NCBI RefSeq assembly: GCF_900114495.1 | Contig: NZ_FOZI01000003.1 | Location: 558,001 to 622,000 of the forward strand | Length of the DNA stretch: 64,000 bases | Origin: Dyella sp. OK004 | GTDB taxonomy: Bacteria; Pseudomonadota; Gammaproteobacteria; Xanthomonadales; Rhodanobacteraceae | Direction: 5' to 3' | Shown here: piece after piece, positions 61,301 to 64,000 of the stretch | How positions within the stretch are numbered: the stretch's first letter is position 1 | Layout: every line of letters starts with the position of its first letter | Notes under the pieces: model-generated | Seen by the model: only the letters and a program-made list of their open reading frames with translations | Told to the model about the DNA's origin: nothing | Databases searched by the model: none | Program-made: the position numbers and the translations under genes

Positions 61301-64000
61301 GCGACGGGACAGACCACCACGCTGGCCTTCCAGGTGCGCGACAGCGAACTGGCTTCGACAATCAAAGTGCCGGGTGGCCAGGGCGCCATCTTGTTGGCGA
61401 TCAGCGTGCAGTTCGGCGACGCTTCGTCAGACCTGCAGATAGTCGGCGGCGAAGTGCTGGGCAGCACCCTGCACAACGGCGTGCGTACCGTGCTGGTGCG
61501 CGTGACCGAGGCCGGCATGAAGCTGATCCGCCTGAGCGGCACGGGCAGCGCGAACATCAGCGTGTCCGTAGTGGGCGATCTCAATCGCGACGGACGGATC
61601 GACGGCGCAGACAGCGCCGCGTGGAACCAGGACGCCGCAGCGGCGGCGGCCACGGGCGACCTCAACGGCGACGGCGTGATCGACGCCAGCGACCGCCAGT
61701 TGCTCTACGCCAACTACGGCTGGCGCGCCAACCTGCCGCCAACAGCGGTGGTGGCGGCGCCCACGCTGACTCACGCCGGGCTGGACGTGGGTATCCCGCT
61801 GTCCGCGATCGCGCTCGATGGCGAGGGCGATGCGCTGTACTGGCGCGTGCTCAACGCCACCCATGGCACGGCCAGGCTGAGTGGCGACGGCTTGTCGGTG
61901 ATCTTCTCGCCTGATGCCGGCTACACCGGCCCGGTCAGCGTGTACGTGATCGCCGATGACGGCTTCGGGGCCAGTGCCCCGATCCAGCTCAACATCAACG
62001 TCAGCGGCGCGAAGATCACCGGCATCCATCTGCAGCCGCTGCCCGACCTGGGTGCCGGCCAGTCCGCGCCGATCGTTGCGACAGTGGACTTCGAGGATCA
62101 GCAAGGCGTCGACGTCAGCGCCGCGCCCGGCTACCTGCACCTGGAGATCGCCGACCTCGGCGGGCTCGCGCTGACTGACAACGCACCGGTACAGATCGAT
62201 CCGGCCACCGGCATCCTGCGCTGCATCGGCGCCGGCCCGGCCCTGCTCGTCGCTACCCGCACCGATACCGACGGACACGTCGTGCGCACGGTGCAGGCGA
62301 TCAACGTTTATCTCCCCGACGACGGCGCGCTGGCCGGCGGCGAGGACATGAGCGATCCCAACATTCCGAACGCTGCGCCGGACGTCTATCCGGGTTCGCT
62401 GACGCTGACTCCGGGCGGCACGCGCCAGCTCAAGGTGACCCTGGCTGACGACAACGGGCAGCCCGTCGACGTCAGCCAGGCCTCGCAGTCGGCGCATACC
62501 GGCACGCGCTACTACTCCAGCGACGAGAGCATCGCCACGGTCAGCGCCGATGGCGTGATCACCGCACTGAAGGCGGGTCACGTGGTGATCTCGGTGGTGC
62601 ACCTGCAAGAACTGATCGATGCCGGCGGCAGCAGCTCCATGCAGTACATCGGCCAGACCGACGTCGAACTCAACGTGCAGCCGCCTGCGCAGGTGGGTGA
62701 TGCGGGCACGCCGGGTACGCCGGCGAGCGTGGTCGTTGCGCACGACACCGGCGGTGCCGTGGCCGATGCCACTGGCGAGACGGTGATGATCGGTGCCGGC
62801 GTGCTCAAGAGCGACACGCCGGTGTCGATCAGCCGCGTCAACGTGGCGGACGTCACCGACCGCACCGGCATGGCACCGCCCCTGCCGGACACGCTGGACA
62901 CAATGGCAGCTTTCCATCTGGACATCGGCGCGCAGACCACCAATGCCCCGCTGCAGCTGAGCATTCCGCTGCAGACCACGGCCGGCTGGAACGTCGGCGA
63001 CGAAGTGCTGTTCCTGCGCCGCGGCATCATCACTGACGCCATCGGCGTAGTGCACGACGTGTGGTGGGTGGTCGACAACGGCCACATCGGCGCCGACGGT
63101 GCCGCGCATACGGCCTCGCCGCCCTACTCGGGCGTGTCGGCCACCGGCGACTACATCATCGTGCGCAACACCAAGGTGGACGCGCACACCGGCGCGGTCA
63201 CCGTGCAGGGCGCGGGCGTCAACATGTACGCGCTATGGGCCGGTCCGCTGGCCTTCGCCACCGGTGCCGCGATGGGCATGGGCGGCATGCTGGCCGGCGC
63301 GGCGGCGGCCACCGAGATCATCGGCATCCTCGCCACGCAAGCGATGCCGCTGTACGCGGTGAACTGGTCGTTCGACGGCGCCTACAACGACATCGGCGCG
63401 ATCCAGACCAATATCGACTCCAGCGGCAACCTGACGCTCAGCGTGAGCTCCAGCACCGGCAGCGGTGGTGGCGGCACGCAGCCGGGCGGCGGCGGTGGCA
63501 GCAATACCGGCGGGCTGAACGTAGACCGCCAGTTCATTTACCAGTCGGAGCGCAACGCAACCGACGATGCGGTCAGCGTCCCGGCCAGCGGCACCAGCGG
63601 TGTCACGGTGGCGCACGGCTTCGACCTCGGCGCGCGCAACAACCACGACTTGGTAAGCCTCGGCCTGGCCCCCGACCTGATCACCCGCCTGGCTCCCTAT
63701 CTGGGCCTGCAGCGCAACGCGGCGGCGACCTATCTGGCCGCGCATCCGCTGGTGCTGAGTACGCCGGACGAAACGGCCATCGACGATGCCGTGTTTAACG
63801 ATATGGCCAGGCGCCTGCAGCAGGATTTCGACCCGGCCAGCTCCACGCCGTTCCACTCACTGCCGGGCAATACGCAGACGGCGATCATGGACCTGATGTA
63901 CCAGTACCAGAGCCTGCCGAACAAGACACCCAGCTTCTTGGCGGACATCACCAGCGGCAACTGGGATGCCGCGGTGGCCGAACTCAAGAACTTCCACGAC
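34346..64000 (+). CDS. Giant LEPR-XLL multidomain surface/secreted protein with muramidase domain (runs off right edge)
   Basis: One frame is open from ATG 34346 to the last base: 9,885 codons, roughly 1 MDa, with no stop. The start has AAGAGGG about five bases upstream. The N-terminus has no ordinary signal peptide; instead FEALEPRVLLSGD (residues 37-49) is the LEPR-XLL motif found at the start of very large extracellular proteins. In order: about 36 PPC-like repeats (56-3752), 17 CARDB-like repeats (3765-6014), PPC and IPT-like modules, a unique block (6219-6834), FN3-like and propeller-like parts, nine cadherin/Ig-like repeats (7519-8495), RHS-like (8702-8962), dockerin-like (9077-9124), BIG2-like (9220-9449), a hydrophobic stretch (9626-9672), a Gly-rich linker and a lysozyme-fold domain (from 9729). 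I found only about four Cys. It follows an MFP adaptor. Function is inferred: adhesion plus peptidoglycan cleavage. Confidence 0.93.
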   Translation, partial: MEQSHSNSNGKVSLDNLSTERADTAAPSAPATPAIRFEALEPRVLLSGDVNPAALSISGTLDAPGQQNHYQFTVQDTKRVVFDSLTNRGDINWSLSGPNGSVVNGKQFSADGGGSMPAFDLTAGTYTLTVDGLNDAVGAYAMRIVDASAAANLTPGTTVSDTLVQGNETSVYRFNATAGQQFYFKSGGVSPTTGGNAYWRLIDPYGRQEGNVNNLAYDQNTFALKSSGEYLLLVEGDTNNASPLNYSFNLNPVTDTHATLALDQATTATIAQQGQTAYYDFDLSTTTPAIFDRLSSADFEWSLTGPYGQVISRHNPIYGENPNRMNLLAGHYTLAINMDNGALGSVPFRLITGASTQALSTNSAVTGSLDVAGGSALYKVSLSQGQKVCLSSTSPSGGAVNWRLLDPYGAQVSNGTLGQAGNTYAVPTSGDYWLVLDGADNNSATATVSYGFQLNLVPDIAASLTVGTAVSGNIGLAGQSTIYSFHLAAATQLAFDSLTSRNDVLWSLSGPRGQEVNGRSMAYSEGYYNNSLMVLPAGDYTLTVQGNGTATGAYGFNLLDLSQAVAATQDTAFSGTLTPGNSSMAFQFSAVAGDSVNLHAMGVTGGSATWRLYDSFGRVVAGAASLANDSGNLSLAVGGNYTLLVEGDVSNTAAVNFQERVDHVSNTAPTPLPAGDPLGLGSTTAGTLATWDATKTYRFTLTGDTQLLFDSQTSGNNAIWTLRGPRGTEFNQAYLSNSNDNVFTLPAGDYALTVQGAPQGYGVGNGAYAFRVTDLSTLPPLQLGQSTVANRTPANATVGYRVQATAGSTLVLNVDRITSYYQPTWRLIGPQGQVINTQSGDNPGYQFAIPADGTYTLLDTGQYYDSSASSSDTFTLSKQDVITTPLNVNDVATGTLTGRQSLAQYTFTVDHPQVLMFDSLAGTSGVPSNVQWLVRSAAGTFTNWQQMSYDTASGVLFPPGRYTVFLRNMQDTPTSYGFRLLNRDVAQDLSVGTTTQTSLTSDKTTIYRFNANAGDHLYFAADRSGVNYNANWQLFGPQGTVVAQGSAYNYYDTSDILATYSGEYLLVFSPYQNSYSPPLTQSLTFTLGKRSTLSAPLTLGSDIAGTITQPGQTISYSFTLDAPGTLLMNTPLAQSNLQWSLTGPRGQEASQRSFGNSYSNLLSLPVGTYVLTVAYTDLSTGNFHFGLINTGSMTTLAADQASTAAVYQNGQSTPYTFTASADGDYTMEVPPNQQYSQWRLQNLQGTVVASGGSNNVAADPFHLLAGTYVLTWNNPYSGQPDSTCNFTLRQVITTALSMTPGTPVTGTIDAIARRYEYNFDLTTPTQVLFDALGNRSDIDWQLVGPTGQIINRQSLTQAEGSAGNPFIALLAAGHYRLTVVPEGAATGAYAFNLLDLGAISALTSGNGQTLHMATGSASMAYAIQAHTGDYLKLHVQAPQGGVVRVRVLDANGNVILPSSALAGGADFALKLPNDGRYTLLFDGDNTNTSAVDLTYDASIVTPVTAPLSAGVDAQGNLAIVGVPDIYAISVAAPTMFVVDGLAGNAHWLVRDASGAAMQSGQLGVAAPIRLGPGAYTLEIQASDSSSLGAYGVRIVDVATATELSMGQATTVSVTDNLALIYHIAATLDQSSLSLQVDTAAAAGAIVRVFDAAGQLVLSTSGAMASSVVAASVRAGVGRYIVIDGSTPASFTLTPSEVAAPPPALLNWGATLSGSFTLAGDVASYRLAMNFTQTMSFNELLHDLGSQGIHWRIVRADSGDNAPWQDQNSSYYDNLPQAGDYVLSIAATADNASYALQTLDTAGAPVLGAPVQGMMAVGQGAALYRYELSSPSALHVLLDAQGATDFGWTLFDAQGRRVVDASNGTDTPVLIAGTYTLMVDHSQLGAAAAFGLNVQALPLPVVPFDDHFSGTLSSAATIAGYRFDLTARTVLQLHNLSTVPGLQWSIVPVGQMPNWYNVTTGQQGQNDPENGYPATRAYDAGSYQLWVRGPANGGQFAFQLLNAALAPDLSAPDTKGALADGSSAAMLRLSVPTASAYHFSFGVPSSSDVSWSLLNQDGSVVAQGIDTSDANVDTLPPGTYTLVLKAVSSSAAPVAYDVTTALYTPPVVQLGDVVQGTLGDNPNKPQSYRLEVTADTSLLLSQLTTQNNVNFAFYRDGQLYYPGRTGDRYSLQAGTYDIRVNGWQAGANYQFMLVDDSTAQALTVGTTLQGQLASTQSTSSFHFSSDGHAPLALSTGTDALNWMVYDSRGDVVASQINGNSPTQIWPADNYTLVLYRPMPGSDTVSYSVAATAATVPTSALALGQQQSVSLQADSGYLADLTFNVTTAGRYMLVSPANGGDGISYTITDAQGYTWAQGGLGNGNNYVLQLPSGSFTLHLFKQANFNHGGGGAFAVMAAVGSSGGSSATSAVDAAFTLVNLDQGADLSAGHTVSLNLASNRDVQTASINASAGDVLNLSALTAIAGGASSQAYWYILDPDNNQIASSYFNQAGATQSVTFTQGGHYVLVVINASAALTATFTTSLVSQGNQPVVTPEALVLGQDYAVPFSGTDQHIYTFHLDNTSLLGLHGHSDGYGVNWVLRNAAGQWLNGGLYPGNDQFNSTVLGAGDYTLELTASVDGTANVDFSVITQAQANAAQDAVDVPSTQGIYALHVQAGKDYFITGQSYVSYTIYRPDITTLNNGSIYSSDNIFVQHANTDEIWYIVASGGNGPTDSILHVAAAVSLSLNQELQAAMPATGGARVYSLTIDQPQLVYIQMPVQGGMQATLSGPGVQGVNLGNGYQVMLLAPGTYRVTVTGYNQGGGSATSPDVPFSLLFSTLASAPSITADTALSVSLNPGEVKAFQLNVQAGQRLYFQPQDGVPTNGYWDLYDANGNNVYSDVSDAQDTLPAFAADGTYYLVWSSNASDPTTFNYTLSTTAPQPAGSVVLEQPLLLDTSGPASTHVYTFTLTQDTRVLINALDNSGDGFNWQLTQLDTWFGGGNFSAGNFNPSAIQLQAGTYELSVRAQGSNASHLSLLLSDVAQVPVVTMDQAVSASLAPGQQLIYAIDGTNQQIHLTPPASSTLSGNWTLLDNNGNRISSGSLTNASDFYLSTGRYLLVWDAAAATDTTPVSFQFTLNTPTTRFDIGSWLSPQPSTPYAFHLDQTTRLMFDAGFIASGGYVNYQILQYGQVVYSTSANAGASGSNIFQLEPGDYQLVLGYAPYGYANMSVRLLDLSKAAVLTSGTLTTDSATPGAASLYAFDASQGDTVSLVTTDSASTWMLYDAFGRQLQQIAAGGSLNNLPRTGRYYLVRDTSADTIGAAQSFTFTLNLSHSLPSLTIGQITTANIQNGSAAFQLQVTQASSLWFASAATGDPQVRVDLYDSQGTLLYSFNPSQANYALILPGAGTYTLRLTDVNGSTYARNFNFLLSDLAAAPVLGADTVASDNFDTSVGMKAYHINVAQAGTFSFTNLGNNYYTNYLRWHLVSAYGNVVATGTLNTTTGALALAAGSYTLVIDQPGYYLSGTIAYSFAINTQPVTLPLNTVISGSMPVAGAPLHYSLHVGASGVYTFDSLGAGSGASWRLDGPGGTRVFDTNLNGGGYYDNYYLYDFTGLLAAGDYELTVYNNSTSAAPFSFRVIDPSQATLVTADTPVNTAIDKPGGMQLFRFNAQAGVHYFLDALPGLTSSNYSYPPQWTLLDPLGRAVFNAQSAGSIGSVWDSTQSRYVYQFNGTGIDLGALAESGQYTLVLGMPNNNFNTPANMSFSLVTVPEKPPVILDTLVVNPAPDLTVTSVAITPSGTLQTGQTIDVQWVVANQGILPTNGSWNDRIVVRNTATGVILADVTVPYDASDAANGAIANGDARTRHQQIRLPDGAYAAGDVSITVITDADNVIKESNASGTAEGNNAFTTHVTVQLSPYADLTVQNLALQPASAFQPGQTVNVSWTTSNQGNVDVAHAWSETLEVRNLSTGKVVATVVLRDALDQGALAAGASRQRATSFTWPDGVDASGNFAIRVIADSLGEIPESNAQGTGESNNIAEIDQAVGPDMLVKNLQVTSTGVQAGGLVTITWEDWNQGASATGTAFNDRITLKRADSGLILLDTSIVYDPAAITNGQANGAIGPGGHRLRSYTFRLPDGLKGTGNINILVTTDQNAAGIGVLYETNLTHDAESNNTAATAVISAAVPYADLRVDSVSVPPAGIGGQPVTVNWTVANHGQAATSDAWNDVIVLSTDAIIGNGDDIIIGTVRHTGALAVGQSYAQSATVNLPNLPDGHYYIAVRSDADSEVLEPDTRGNNASAGQPINVAAAYADLGVVSVSAPTNALSGENVNVSWTVNNTGNAPTNLALWNDRVVLSRTGVPSADDIVLAGSVTHAGILANGDSYTANATLTLPRDLVGDYYLLVYTNLNNTVTENGHTGNNTGVTATVLHITLAPSANLTVSDVSGPATIRPGDAVSVSYMSHNIGTANVTAAWRDRVYLDDGKGNLIEVGSQFYTDGLVAGGIVTRTISFTLPSNFTEGSYTFVVRTDADDTIYERNGENDNVTSATASVVVARPDLSVSAVSGPTLVLSGSTAHVQWTVANLGGIATGNWVDQVFLSHNGTMQKVAEVAHGGPLATNGSYDSFADIQLPLDASGDYQFVVITDAARVLDDHSRSNNSGQQALTVQLAPYADLAVSAVQAPATVIADPATLNVSWTVTNNGTGAGITSQWVDRVILSTDGVLGNGDDLVLGEVVHNGALSAGASYNGQLSVMLPPGTTGRYKLFVVSDATRQVFENGAIADDTVMLDHNVDIMPKPYADLQVQSVTTQGTPVSGQPLQITWTIANNGIGITDSSQWSDQVWLSSNPDGSGVIAQFGSANHIGQLAVGDTYTRSINVTMPNGISGNYYVNVRTGGPFEFIFGNDDTGHSAAVPVTLSPSPDLVVQAASIAATANGSTAPDGSLLEGTVVDVAWTVSNQGQADAIGPWVDTVKLIPVSGTGAPIVLGSFTYDRPLGAGISYTRTEQLRLPSRIEGLYRLQITTNANFGGSGAQVYEYGAAASNDVFIASNPAQISLQPRPDLQVGAVTIPDHVTAGTNVGIQYTVTNLGSVPASGHWRDKVYLSHDGTLSGDDQLVGVFDNGSALAPTESYSNITGSISIPIRFPGDAYLIVVADADNNVDEYPNDNNNVKAVHFYIDPVPFSDLVTSGVTAPDQAVHGGTIDVRYKVANLGSATTRGLTADVNSWTDTVWLAKDPKRPGANKGDVLLGSMVHTGNLAVGEDYLGDMQVAIPDGTLSGQYYITVWTNTYSTILEDTLASNINGDDPTQIDNNDYKGRAISVLGITPPDLVVTQVNAPATIDAGGPLSFSYTVQNQGDLFTGGWTDTIYVADNADLSKATRVWTLGSYTQSRTLNNGEKYTVNQTVQLAPDIVGSYIIVKTDALNQVRELNENNNVTPYAAAVIPHPADLQVTAVQVQPQNYSGELTPISWTVTNFGQAVWSGTVSWQDSVFISTDPTFIPSRAIALGRFEHQNTNGLVAGASYTTTVNVALPPGTNGRYYVYVITDSARPDSYGLPPRAADEILSGGDNNWPLNLYATSVYEGSANTNNVGSSPLDITYREADLQIGSIQVSNPAPKSGDLITVTWTVTNQGNRATRVSQWNDGVYLSNDSSLDPTDYPLVEGSLYDNPGRVQAISLVDANGEPRFLQPGESYTQSATFHLPQSISGNFNIIVKADTATVKDWYFSQPSSIRDGLDVVWGSGPGSVLEFQNEGNNVSSIPLPITLATPPDLQVSVVTAPTTVVAGQSFTVDYHVTNAGGDTPSDQSQWNDLVYLSRDRFLDVNQDRYLGYLSHSGGLTAGGGYDGRFTVTAPRDLDGPYYVFVITDPARAFGAGPYGKVLEFGNDQNNATAAVQPMLVQTPPPADLKVTDVTVPPQAKVGDAVTVNYTIINDSTNPAYGQWTDAIYLSMDNVWGLDDILLGKVSHSGDLAGGASYSGKLTANLPPLKDGNWRIIVRPDLYNEVYEGAISYGPNGLVMAPGEANNLTASAATIQTQVPPLAIASPLQTTLSSGDVQLYKVSVAAGQTLRVLLDSTAASGDNELYIRYGDIPTTYAYDAAYSNASAADQQALIPSTLAGDYYILVRARSGNAVPVTLRADLLPLSITKVTPDNGGVSDDAHRWVTLDIYGSAFQAGAIVKLTRPGVYEAEPDRWQVLDATHIRAIFDTRAFPLGLYDVTVINPNGQSVTEANRYLVERGIQDDVTIGIGGPRNLNPGDAATYSVSLQSLTNVDTPYVRFDIGAVEMGYNQYLLGGLNLPYAIFGSNVGGSPYGNIAGAPANTQAYGQTPSTQARTDIPWASLDGTLNTSGYNLAPGYAFDVAAHGFVGMSFRLQTYPGLTAWINRDFSGLRDALYATHPDWKAQGLLDAGVSGLDKISQGLTARFLSTDPQDIIYKIEALSESFQLNVVAAATALTRDEFIAEQTAYALRLRTAVLADAGAPSNLATLAADASQWVNGWLAALESSGMLLPADQAPPITTNPQVVSLNATLAAGILMSKGGDNYRTQADILGFFAKVQQWYGDTATYAGDPNAAKGPIDHYETRQDDEGDTIEVPVPALANPADYDQHAGRTLQFENFQIFVGSQSELEYLRAQGLLDEKFNPLPGKSLNLTQYLQLVAQQAGVANAAISVQGPQGSATATDGSVYVPAATPLPYTFAFSNPTGQGVGQIRIVSQLDANLDPRSLRLGDLKIGDINIHIPADRANFQGDFDFTGSKGFILRVSAGIDAETRIATWLLQAIDPITGEVMQDVTRGLLAPLASAQGNTTPQGGFVSFTISTAQGAVSGAKIATQARVFFDQTPPIDSAALNVTLDTKAPTTTVTVTSLGNNAQGAPTYDVKWNAQDDASGIRFVTVYVATNGGDFKIWQRQVDPSVSDAVFTGEAGNHYEFLAVATDLAGNREAASVSNAVLPDDGARQKVLDGLGVTPGVDQTAPVPQAAPDRQYDSNPLFQQATQMLPGSVASVNAGDLHNVLAPFAARGFADGFSTGAADIGAMAMVQLPDGSILVSAGQQRNEVYHYGKDGGHSTTPLFVLDQPVLDMAVDALGQLWVMTGNELLQVDAGSGAIVRRMQGPSQQPLTHALAIKPGTGDIYVSDGDGIEIFHSNETDPNKAWQHFSNTRVGDLAFGPDGRLWGVRWTGSDITAADPNGSTDIISFPMSGITLGRAELEYRINGVVDSIAFGAQGTSLAGLLIASGALPQHVQVAGIADTTTGSSVWTIELASRRVLQLAGGGTQGEAILTTADGRILVAETHHIDEIAPARAPKVIATSVPDGALIPLPVGQIAVQFDQDMWLGSDPQSALTDGSSVLNAGNFQLIGATTITPNSVRWDAATHTAYLDVTGLPAGHYQLTISGNLRSTSQLRIGQDTISGFTALFDMSTQVQLTFSNTRSDQSTGAVSYDVSLKNIGTDDLHGPLMLLLDPGAYFGMNIGGATQGTGDQSDLWVLDLTSALQALGGKLAVGATLANQTISVVPASHFTGGLADLAKFNLGHGIYAVPQANLPPTIAPVNTNADIPDVFAQPATIGQSWSATVDAIDSDGTMFYWQVVQAPAGLVLTPPAGYTVGADGNYHSTATLSWTPGANAMADTVIVLRVQDSRGGVALRTLHVPVANGNHTPALSTQGNLTIVEGQTLTLPLTAADADGDTLTFSISNLPPGAVFDARTGVLTWTPSYDQAGTYRNVTVRVSDGKTTVSEQFDIVVQQAFAQPVLLAVPAQTLREGDAFALQLAGSMPGGLARPDGTTIKLSYAAAVLPGGMQLNSDTGWLSWTPGYAQHGNYNVTVTLLATITQPDGSTRKTSVQQTIQLNVLNVNGAPQFDPTVGQTWNTLEGQPLNINVFAFDPNNPGYIPKVRLQPGGPLVDQNGGGSTPATITYQVLGLPPGATFDPDTLDIHWTPGYDQAGTYHVTVIATNDGDGTGVPASAQVTIPVVVGNTTRAPLVAAIGNAFVDKGATLDIPFDITNVDGNPIVVSLSGLPRFASYTQNPPSANGHITGTIHFTPGDGDRGDYTITLTAQDTGGSTPNQAQATAVSFVVTARSLTEPPVFSLPQQIVAVAGQPISLPISISDADQDGLHLSTIGLPLGAQVTALAQYGQLLLTWTPSADDIGPHDITFTVTDSGLPPQDQGYTNPANPVPNVVSHTIRVVVRAANVAPQLLGVQLNGNAVTDSGDASVPIVLAGSESNPLRLDLFARDPDADLLNWSVTGLPPGMALDVPAAGSGNQATLRWTPGMFAASSDNVGGSSPGVYRFTVTGSDGAASFVRSFEVHVAHVNVAPVILPMPIQLVNEGSTLSFNLRSADANGDPLHMSLVYDDNTPAGVSFNNVTGAFEWTPDYGVVDNAVTSTRDFSFTFKVTDGSLSSTQTVTVRVLDANRAPTLAVSSHAVTVGQTLSLPVQLGGSGAGGIYASDPDGAAQTAALTVSFSGLPEGASYDAQASRLNWTPGPGQVGDFVITAQVSDGQSTVRKTFTVRVVADASANAPAILIDSVPSTPALPGQTVLVTVRASGFSPIANTVVQVRGAALGSDQWQTVALDASGRFHLQATQPGLIDVRVTATDADGFSGTQLGQLRVRDPADTQAPALQWLGALAGATVAGQPVEMDVPTTLQASLQELQLMGYRLEIAAAGSDQWQTLAQQNDAAVSVNQALTLATLDPALLRNGAYQLRLTAWDLSGRTSEIDARVIVDTEQKSFAQQNAADATFQLGGHAFTVNRGLGSDPGAAFGNWGLSGFDTGLSSDQLPTTATGAIAAWTIGSRVWLRMPDNLGDANAAICNLSFTLGTSATTLPGGAGAPVVYQTSFGSDQGWQLQAINGSNLQRQGSHLYDQLTGLPWVPGGYVLTAPDSTHYSLDAQGKLTGVAFADGTQWLVSDAGVALVGGRASDRVDIVRDTQGRIVRITGPLDASANTRSIVYRYDAQNRLILARALDDNAMGTPYGYDGSGQPYQDTISANLGTAADWLGNSSANQWSGSLATGQTTTLAFQVRDSELASTIKVPGGQGAILLAISVQFGDASSDLQIVGGEVLGSTLHNGVRTVLVRVTEAGMKLIRLSGTGSANISVSVVGDLNRDGRIDGADSAAWNQDAAAAAATGDLNGDGVIDASDRQLLYANYGWRANLPPTAVVAAPTLTHAGLDVGIPLSAIALDGEGDALYWRVLNATHGTARLSGDGLSVIFSPDAGYTGPVSVYVIADDGFGASAPIQLNINVSGAKITGIHLQPLPDLGAGQSAPIVATVDFEDQQGVDVSAAPGYLHLEIADLGGLALTDNAPVQIDPATGILRCIGAGPALLVATRTDTDGHVVRTVQAINVYLPDDGALAGGEDMSDPNIPNAAPDVYPGSLTLTPGGTRQLKVTLADDNGQPVDVSQASQSAHTGTRYYSSDESIATVSADGVITALKAGHVVISVVHLQELIDAGGSSSMQYIGQTDVELNVQPPAQVGDAGTPGTPASVVVAHDTGGAVADATGETVMIGAGVLKSDTPVSISRVNVADVTDRTGMAPPLPDTLDTMAAFHLDIGAQTTNAPLQLSIPLQTTAGWNVGDEVLFLRRGIITDAIGVVHDVWWVVDNGHIGADGAAHTASPPYSGVSATGDYIIVRNTKVDAHTGAVTVQGAGVNMYALWAGPLAFATGAAMGMGGMLAGAAAATEIIGILATQAMPLYAVNWSFDGAYNDIGAIQTNIDSSGNLTLSVSSSTGSGGGGTQPGGGGGSNTGGLNVDRQFIYQSERNATDDAVSVPASGTSGVTVAHGFDLGARNNHDLVSLGLAPDLITRLAPYLGLQRNAAATYLAAHPLVLSTPDETAIDDAVFNDMARRLQQDFDPASSTPFHSLPGNTQTAIMDLMYQYQSLPNKTPSFLADITSGNWDAAVAELKNFHD
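34454..34492 (+). other. LEPR-XLL motif in giant protein
   Basis: Residues 37-49 read FEALEPRVLLSGD. This short motif is known from large repetitive exported proteins of planctomycetes and some proteobacteria, where it lies at the extreme N-terminus, as here. It replaces a standard Sec signal and may be an export or processing tag; its mechanism is not established. Confidence 0.85.
34512..45600 (+). other. Tandem array of about 36 PPC-like beta-sandwich repeats
   Basis: Each repeat is about 100 residues and has the same pattern: YxFxLxxxTxLxFDSL, then W-L-GP-G, then a closing LPAGDYTLTVxG and AYGFRLLDLS. I counted about 36 closing motifs by eye. The pattern resembles bacterial pre-peptidase C-terminal (PPC) domains. 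Copies have diverged, so there is little DNA-level identity between them; the array is old. Such domains bind sugars or act as spacers; the array would form a long rod. Confidence 0.75.
45638..52385 (+). other. Tandem array of 17 CARDB-like repeats
   Basis: Repeats of about 130 residues each start with PDLxVxxV or ADLxVxxV, followed by G-x-V-x-V-x-W-T-V-x-N-x-G and W-x-D-x-V-x-L-S, and end with a variant of the Asp/Glu-rich hairpin (e.g. DADNNVDEYPNDNNNV). This is the CARDB (cell-adhesion-related) domain pattern. I counted 17 starts by eye, the first near 45638 and the last near 51988. The many Asp/Asn loops suggest calcium binding. Confidence 0.8.
52386..54845 (+). other. PPC-like and IPT/TIG-like modules followed by an unrecognised block with a helical insert
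   Basis: 52386-52700 reads like a single PPC domain (QLYKVSVAAGQTLRVLLDS and AGDYYILVRARSG). 52701-52990 resembles an IPT/TIG fold (ITKVTPDNGG, GSAFQAGAIVKLTRPG, GLYDVTVINPNGQS). From 53000 on I recognise nothing. About 53430-53830 is strongly helical and Ala/Leu-rich, unlike the beta-rich rest of the protein, so it may be an inserted functional unit. 54340-54840 returns to beta sequence. Confidence 0.5.
54845..56510 (+). other. FN3-like, propeller-like and SbsA-type Ig-like modules
   Basis: 54845-55125 has a fibronectin-III-like pattern (YDVKWNAQDDASGIRFVTVYV and YEFLAVATDLAGNRE). 55300-56170 holds repeated blades such as GAMAMVQLPDGSILVSAG, LDMAVDALGQLWVMTGNEL, ALAIKPGTGDIYVSDGDG and DLAFGPDGRLWGVRW, typical of NHL/SMP30-like beta-propellers. 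56185-56510 (VIATSVPDGALIPLPVGQ then VQFDQDM) matches the start of SbsA-type Ig-like domains. Confidence 0.6.
56900..60440 (+). other. Nine cadherin/He-PIG-like Ig repeats plus two further Ig-like domains
   Basis: Repeats of about 100 residues share LPPGAxFDxxTGxLxWTPxYxQAGxY and VxVSDG. I counted nine W-T-P (or F-T-P) landmarks between 57120 and 59720. This is the putative-Ig (He_PIG) / dystroglycan-cadherin pattern common in bacterial adhesins. 59840-60440 adds two Ig-like domains with VLVTVRASGFSP and YRLEIAAAGSDQW. Confidence 0.7.
60450..61230 (+). other. RHS/YD-repeat-like region
   Basis: This region begins FTVNRGLGSDPG, has SLDAQGKLTGVAFADGTQW, DTQGRIVRITGP and YRYDAQNRLILARA. The last three are RHS/YD-type sequences (G-R-I/L-x-x-I-x-x-P and Y-x-Y-D-x-x-N/G-R-L). 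Only a few repeats are visible, so this is a fragment of the fold and not a full RHS shell. Confidence 0.6.
61574..61715 (+). other. Dockerin-like calcium-binding pair
   Basis: Two EF-hand-type loops about 24 residues apart read GDLNRDGRIDGADSAAW and GDLNGDGVIDASDRQLL. The D-x-N-x-D-G-x-I-D-x-x-D spacing is that of type I dockerin repeats. It is followed by PPTAVVAAPTLTHAG, a cadherin-like module. Dockerins bind cohesins in cellulosomes; here it may simply be a calcium-stabilised hinge. Confidence 0.75.
62005..63440 (+). other. BIG2-like domains, then a GAIN/ZU5-like block with an embedded hydrophobic stretch
   Basis: 62005-62690 carries two bacterial Ig-like (BIG2) signatures, the second as YYSSDESIATVSADGVITAL and KAGHVVISV. 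62690-63200 has FHLDIGAQTTNAPLQLSIPL, GDEVLFLRRG, WWVVDNGHIGADG and PPYSGVSATGDYIIV, resembling the beta-domain that precedes RHS-type or autoproteolytic regions. 63220-63360 (LWAGPLAFATGAAMGMGGML and onward) is Gly/Ala/Met-rich and hydrophobic enough for one or two membrane-spanning helices. Confidence 0.55.
63530..64000 (+). other. T4-lysozyme/pesticin-type muramidase domain at visible end of giant protein
   Basis: After a Gly-rich linker (SGGGGTQPGGGGGSN) the sequence has FIYQSERNATDD, GVTVAHGFDLGARNNHDL, LAPYLGLQRNAAATYLAAHP, LPGNTQTAIMDLMYQYQSLP and TPSFLADITSGNWDAAVAEL. This is the order of the pesticin C-terminal muramidase fold. Candidate catalytic residues are E9735, T9754 and D9760; the six-residue T-to-D spacing equals T201-D207 of pesticin, and E178 corresponds to E9735. 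The end of the domain, and the rest of the protein, lie beyond the window. Confidence 0.8.

Noticed and set aside
35594-63187. Very long minus-strand frames (for example 55271-58384, 52616-55249, 58532-60925, 36377-38647) opposite the giant gene
   Set aside because: They are antisense shadows of high-GC coding sequence: composition is Arg/Gly/Ala/Val-rich with no family motif, no ribosome sites, and the plus frame encodes clear repeated domains throughout.
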